Positions 6,154 to 6,365 of a stretch of DNA of 6,365 bases are shown here, one piece after another (position 1 is the stretch's first letter; the number at the start of each line of letters is the position of its first letter). Below the pieces are notes generated by a model. It searched no databases and was not told the DNA's origin. It saw only the letters and a program-made list of their open reading frames with translations. This stretch comes from Deltaproteobacteria bacterium (GTDB lineage Bacteria; Desulfobacterota; Desulfobulbia; Desulfobulbales; Desulfocapsaceae). Position numbers and translations under genes: made by a program. The DNA lies in contig JAJYAX010000094.1 of the NCBI GenBank assembly GCA_021779275.1, positions 1 to 6,365 on the forward strand, in the 5' to 3' direction.

Positions 6154-6169
6154 TGGCAAGGTTCTTGTA
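6154..6169 (+). promoter_or_regulatory. Sigma-54-like promoter for the right-edge gene
   Basis: TGGCAAG-GTTC-TTGTA keeps the -24 GG (6155-6156) and the -12 G (6167) at the required spacing of 10 bases. It differs from consensus TGGCACG-N4-TTGCW at one position in the -24 block and at the -12 C. Transcription would start near 6180 and the leader to the ATG at 6290 would be about 110 bases. It is weaker by match than the leftward promoter. Confidence 0.58.
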
Positions 6170-6289
6170 CTAATGAGAATAGCCCGGAAGAATGCAATGT
6201 CAAAACAATGCCATCGGCAGCATATCGATCGCGGCGGGACACCATGCGTAACCGGAACAGGCGCGGACAGCGGGAAATGAGGGGTTAGA

Positions 6290-6365
6290 ATGAACACACC
6301 GAACGTGGTTCAAAACAGATCGAATGTCTGGTCGCCGGAGGTGATATTTCCGGTCATGCCCGGCT
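6290..6365 (+). CDS. N-terminus of an unidentified gene running off the right edge
   Basis: The ATG at 6290 opens a frame with no stop to the window end, 25 full codons beginning MNTPNVVQNRSNVWSPEVIF and continuing PVMPG. GAGGGG lies 5 bases upstream, a good ribosome binding site, and a sigma-54-like promoter stands about 120 bases before it. No domain can be recognised from so few residues. The stretch is polar with no signal peptide. It is read away from the glycosylation operon and separated from the small upstream gene by a terminator, so it starts its own transcription unit. Confidence 0.6.
   Translation, partial: MNTPNVVQNRSNVWSPEVIFPVMPG

Larger units (their letters stand above)
5986..6289 (+). 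other. Gene-free control region before the right-edge gene
   Basis: About 300 bases between the terminator and the gene at 6290 hold no convincing coding frame. The longest plus frame (6088-6288, 66 codons) has unlikely composition and contains the promoter. What can be seen is the palindromic motif at 5999-6015, a sigma-54-like promoter at 6154-6169 and the 11-mer CAATGTCAAAA present twice (5996-6006 and 6195-6205). The second 11-mer lies just after the predicted transcription start. Confidence 0.55.

Noticed and set aside
5996..6205. 11-base direct repeat CAATGTCAAAA (5996-6006, 6195-6205)
   Set aside because: Several 11-base repeats are expected by chance in a window this size. The copy at 6195 lacks the TTGA half of the motif.
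6088..6288. 66-codon plus frame before the right-edge gene
   Set aside because: It spans the sigma-54-like promoter, has no clear ribosome binding site and reads as random, Arg/Cys-rich sequence.

Overview
The window looks like part of a flagellar or cell-surface glycosylation locus from a moderately GC-rich Gram-negative bacterium. A Geobacter-like deltaproteobacterium would fit. That placement is an inference from the mix of sigma-54 (-24/-12) and sigma-28 (FliA-type) promoter motifs, glycosyltransferases, SAM methyltransferases and an asparagine-synthetase-type gene; no single sequence here fixes the taxon.

Minus-strand operon (about 5406 down to 1). A good sigma-54 promoter at 5391-5406 reads leftward into a GT4-type glycosyltransferase (5323-4361). 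This overlaps by ATGA a three-domain protein: methyltransferase, GT-A glycosyltransferase and four TPRs (4364-2688). A damaged stretch follows (2687-2398). It holds a 59-bp element with inverted GGGGTCAGA ends and the last 51 codons of a gene that has lost its 5' part. Next comes a 783-residue protein with two tandem copies of one methyltransferase module around a beta-rich linker (2397-46). Its stop overlaps (TAATG) the start of an asparagine synthetase (glutamine-hydrolysing) family gene that leaves the window at base 1 (N-terminus MCGIVGLISF).

Divergent control region (5324-5712). It carries the leftward sigma-54 promoter, a 12-bp palindrome about 90-100 bp upstream of it, a hairpin, and a rightward sigma-28-like promoter (GCCGATAA at 5651-5658).

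Plus strand (5713-6365). The sigma-28-like promoter leads to a 64-residue basic protein of unknown function, closed by a strong intrinsic terminator (5939-5985). Next is a gene-free stretch of about 300 bp with a second copy of the palindromic motif and a second sigma-54-like promoter (6154-6169). After that a new gene starts at 6290 and runs off the right edge.

How it fits together (inference): the leftward operon would make, transfer and methylate a surface glycan, plausibly on flagellin, with the amidotransferase-type enzyme amidating or aminating a sugar or acid group. A shared 17-bp motif (15 of 17 bases identical) lies upstream of both sigma-54 promoters, so one enhancer-binding activator may drive both directions. 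GC content is visibly higher in 2688-4364 than in 46-2397. Together with the scar between them, this suggests the operon was assembled from parts of different origin.
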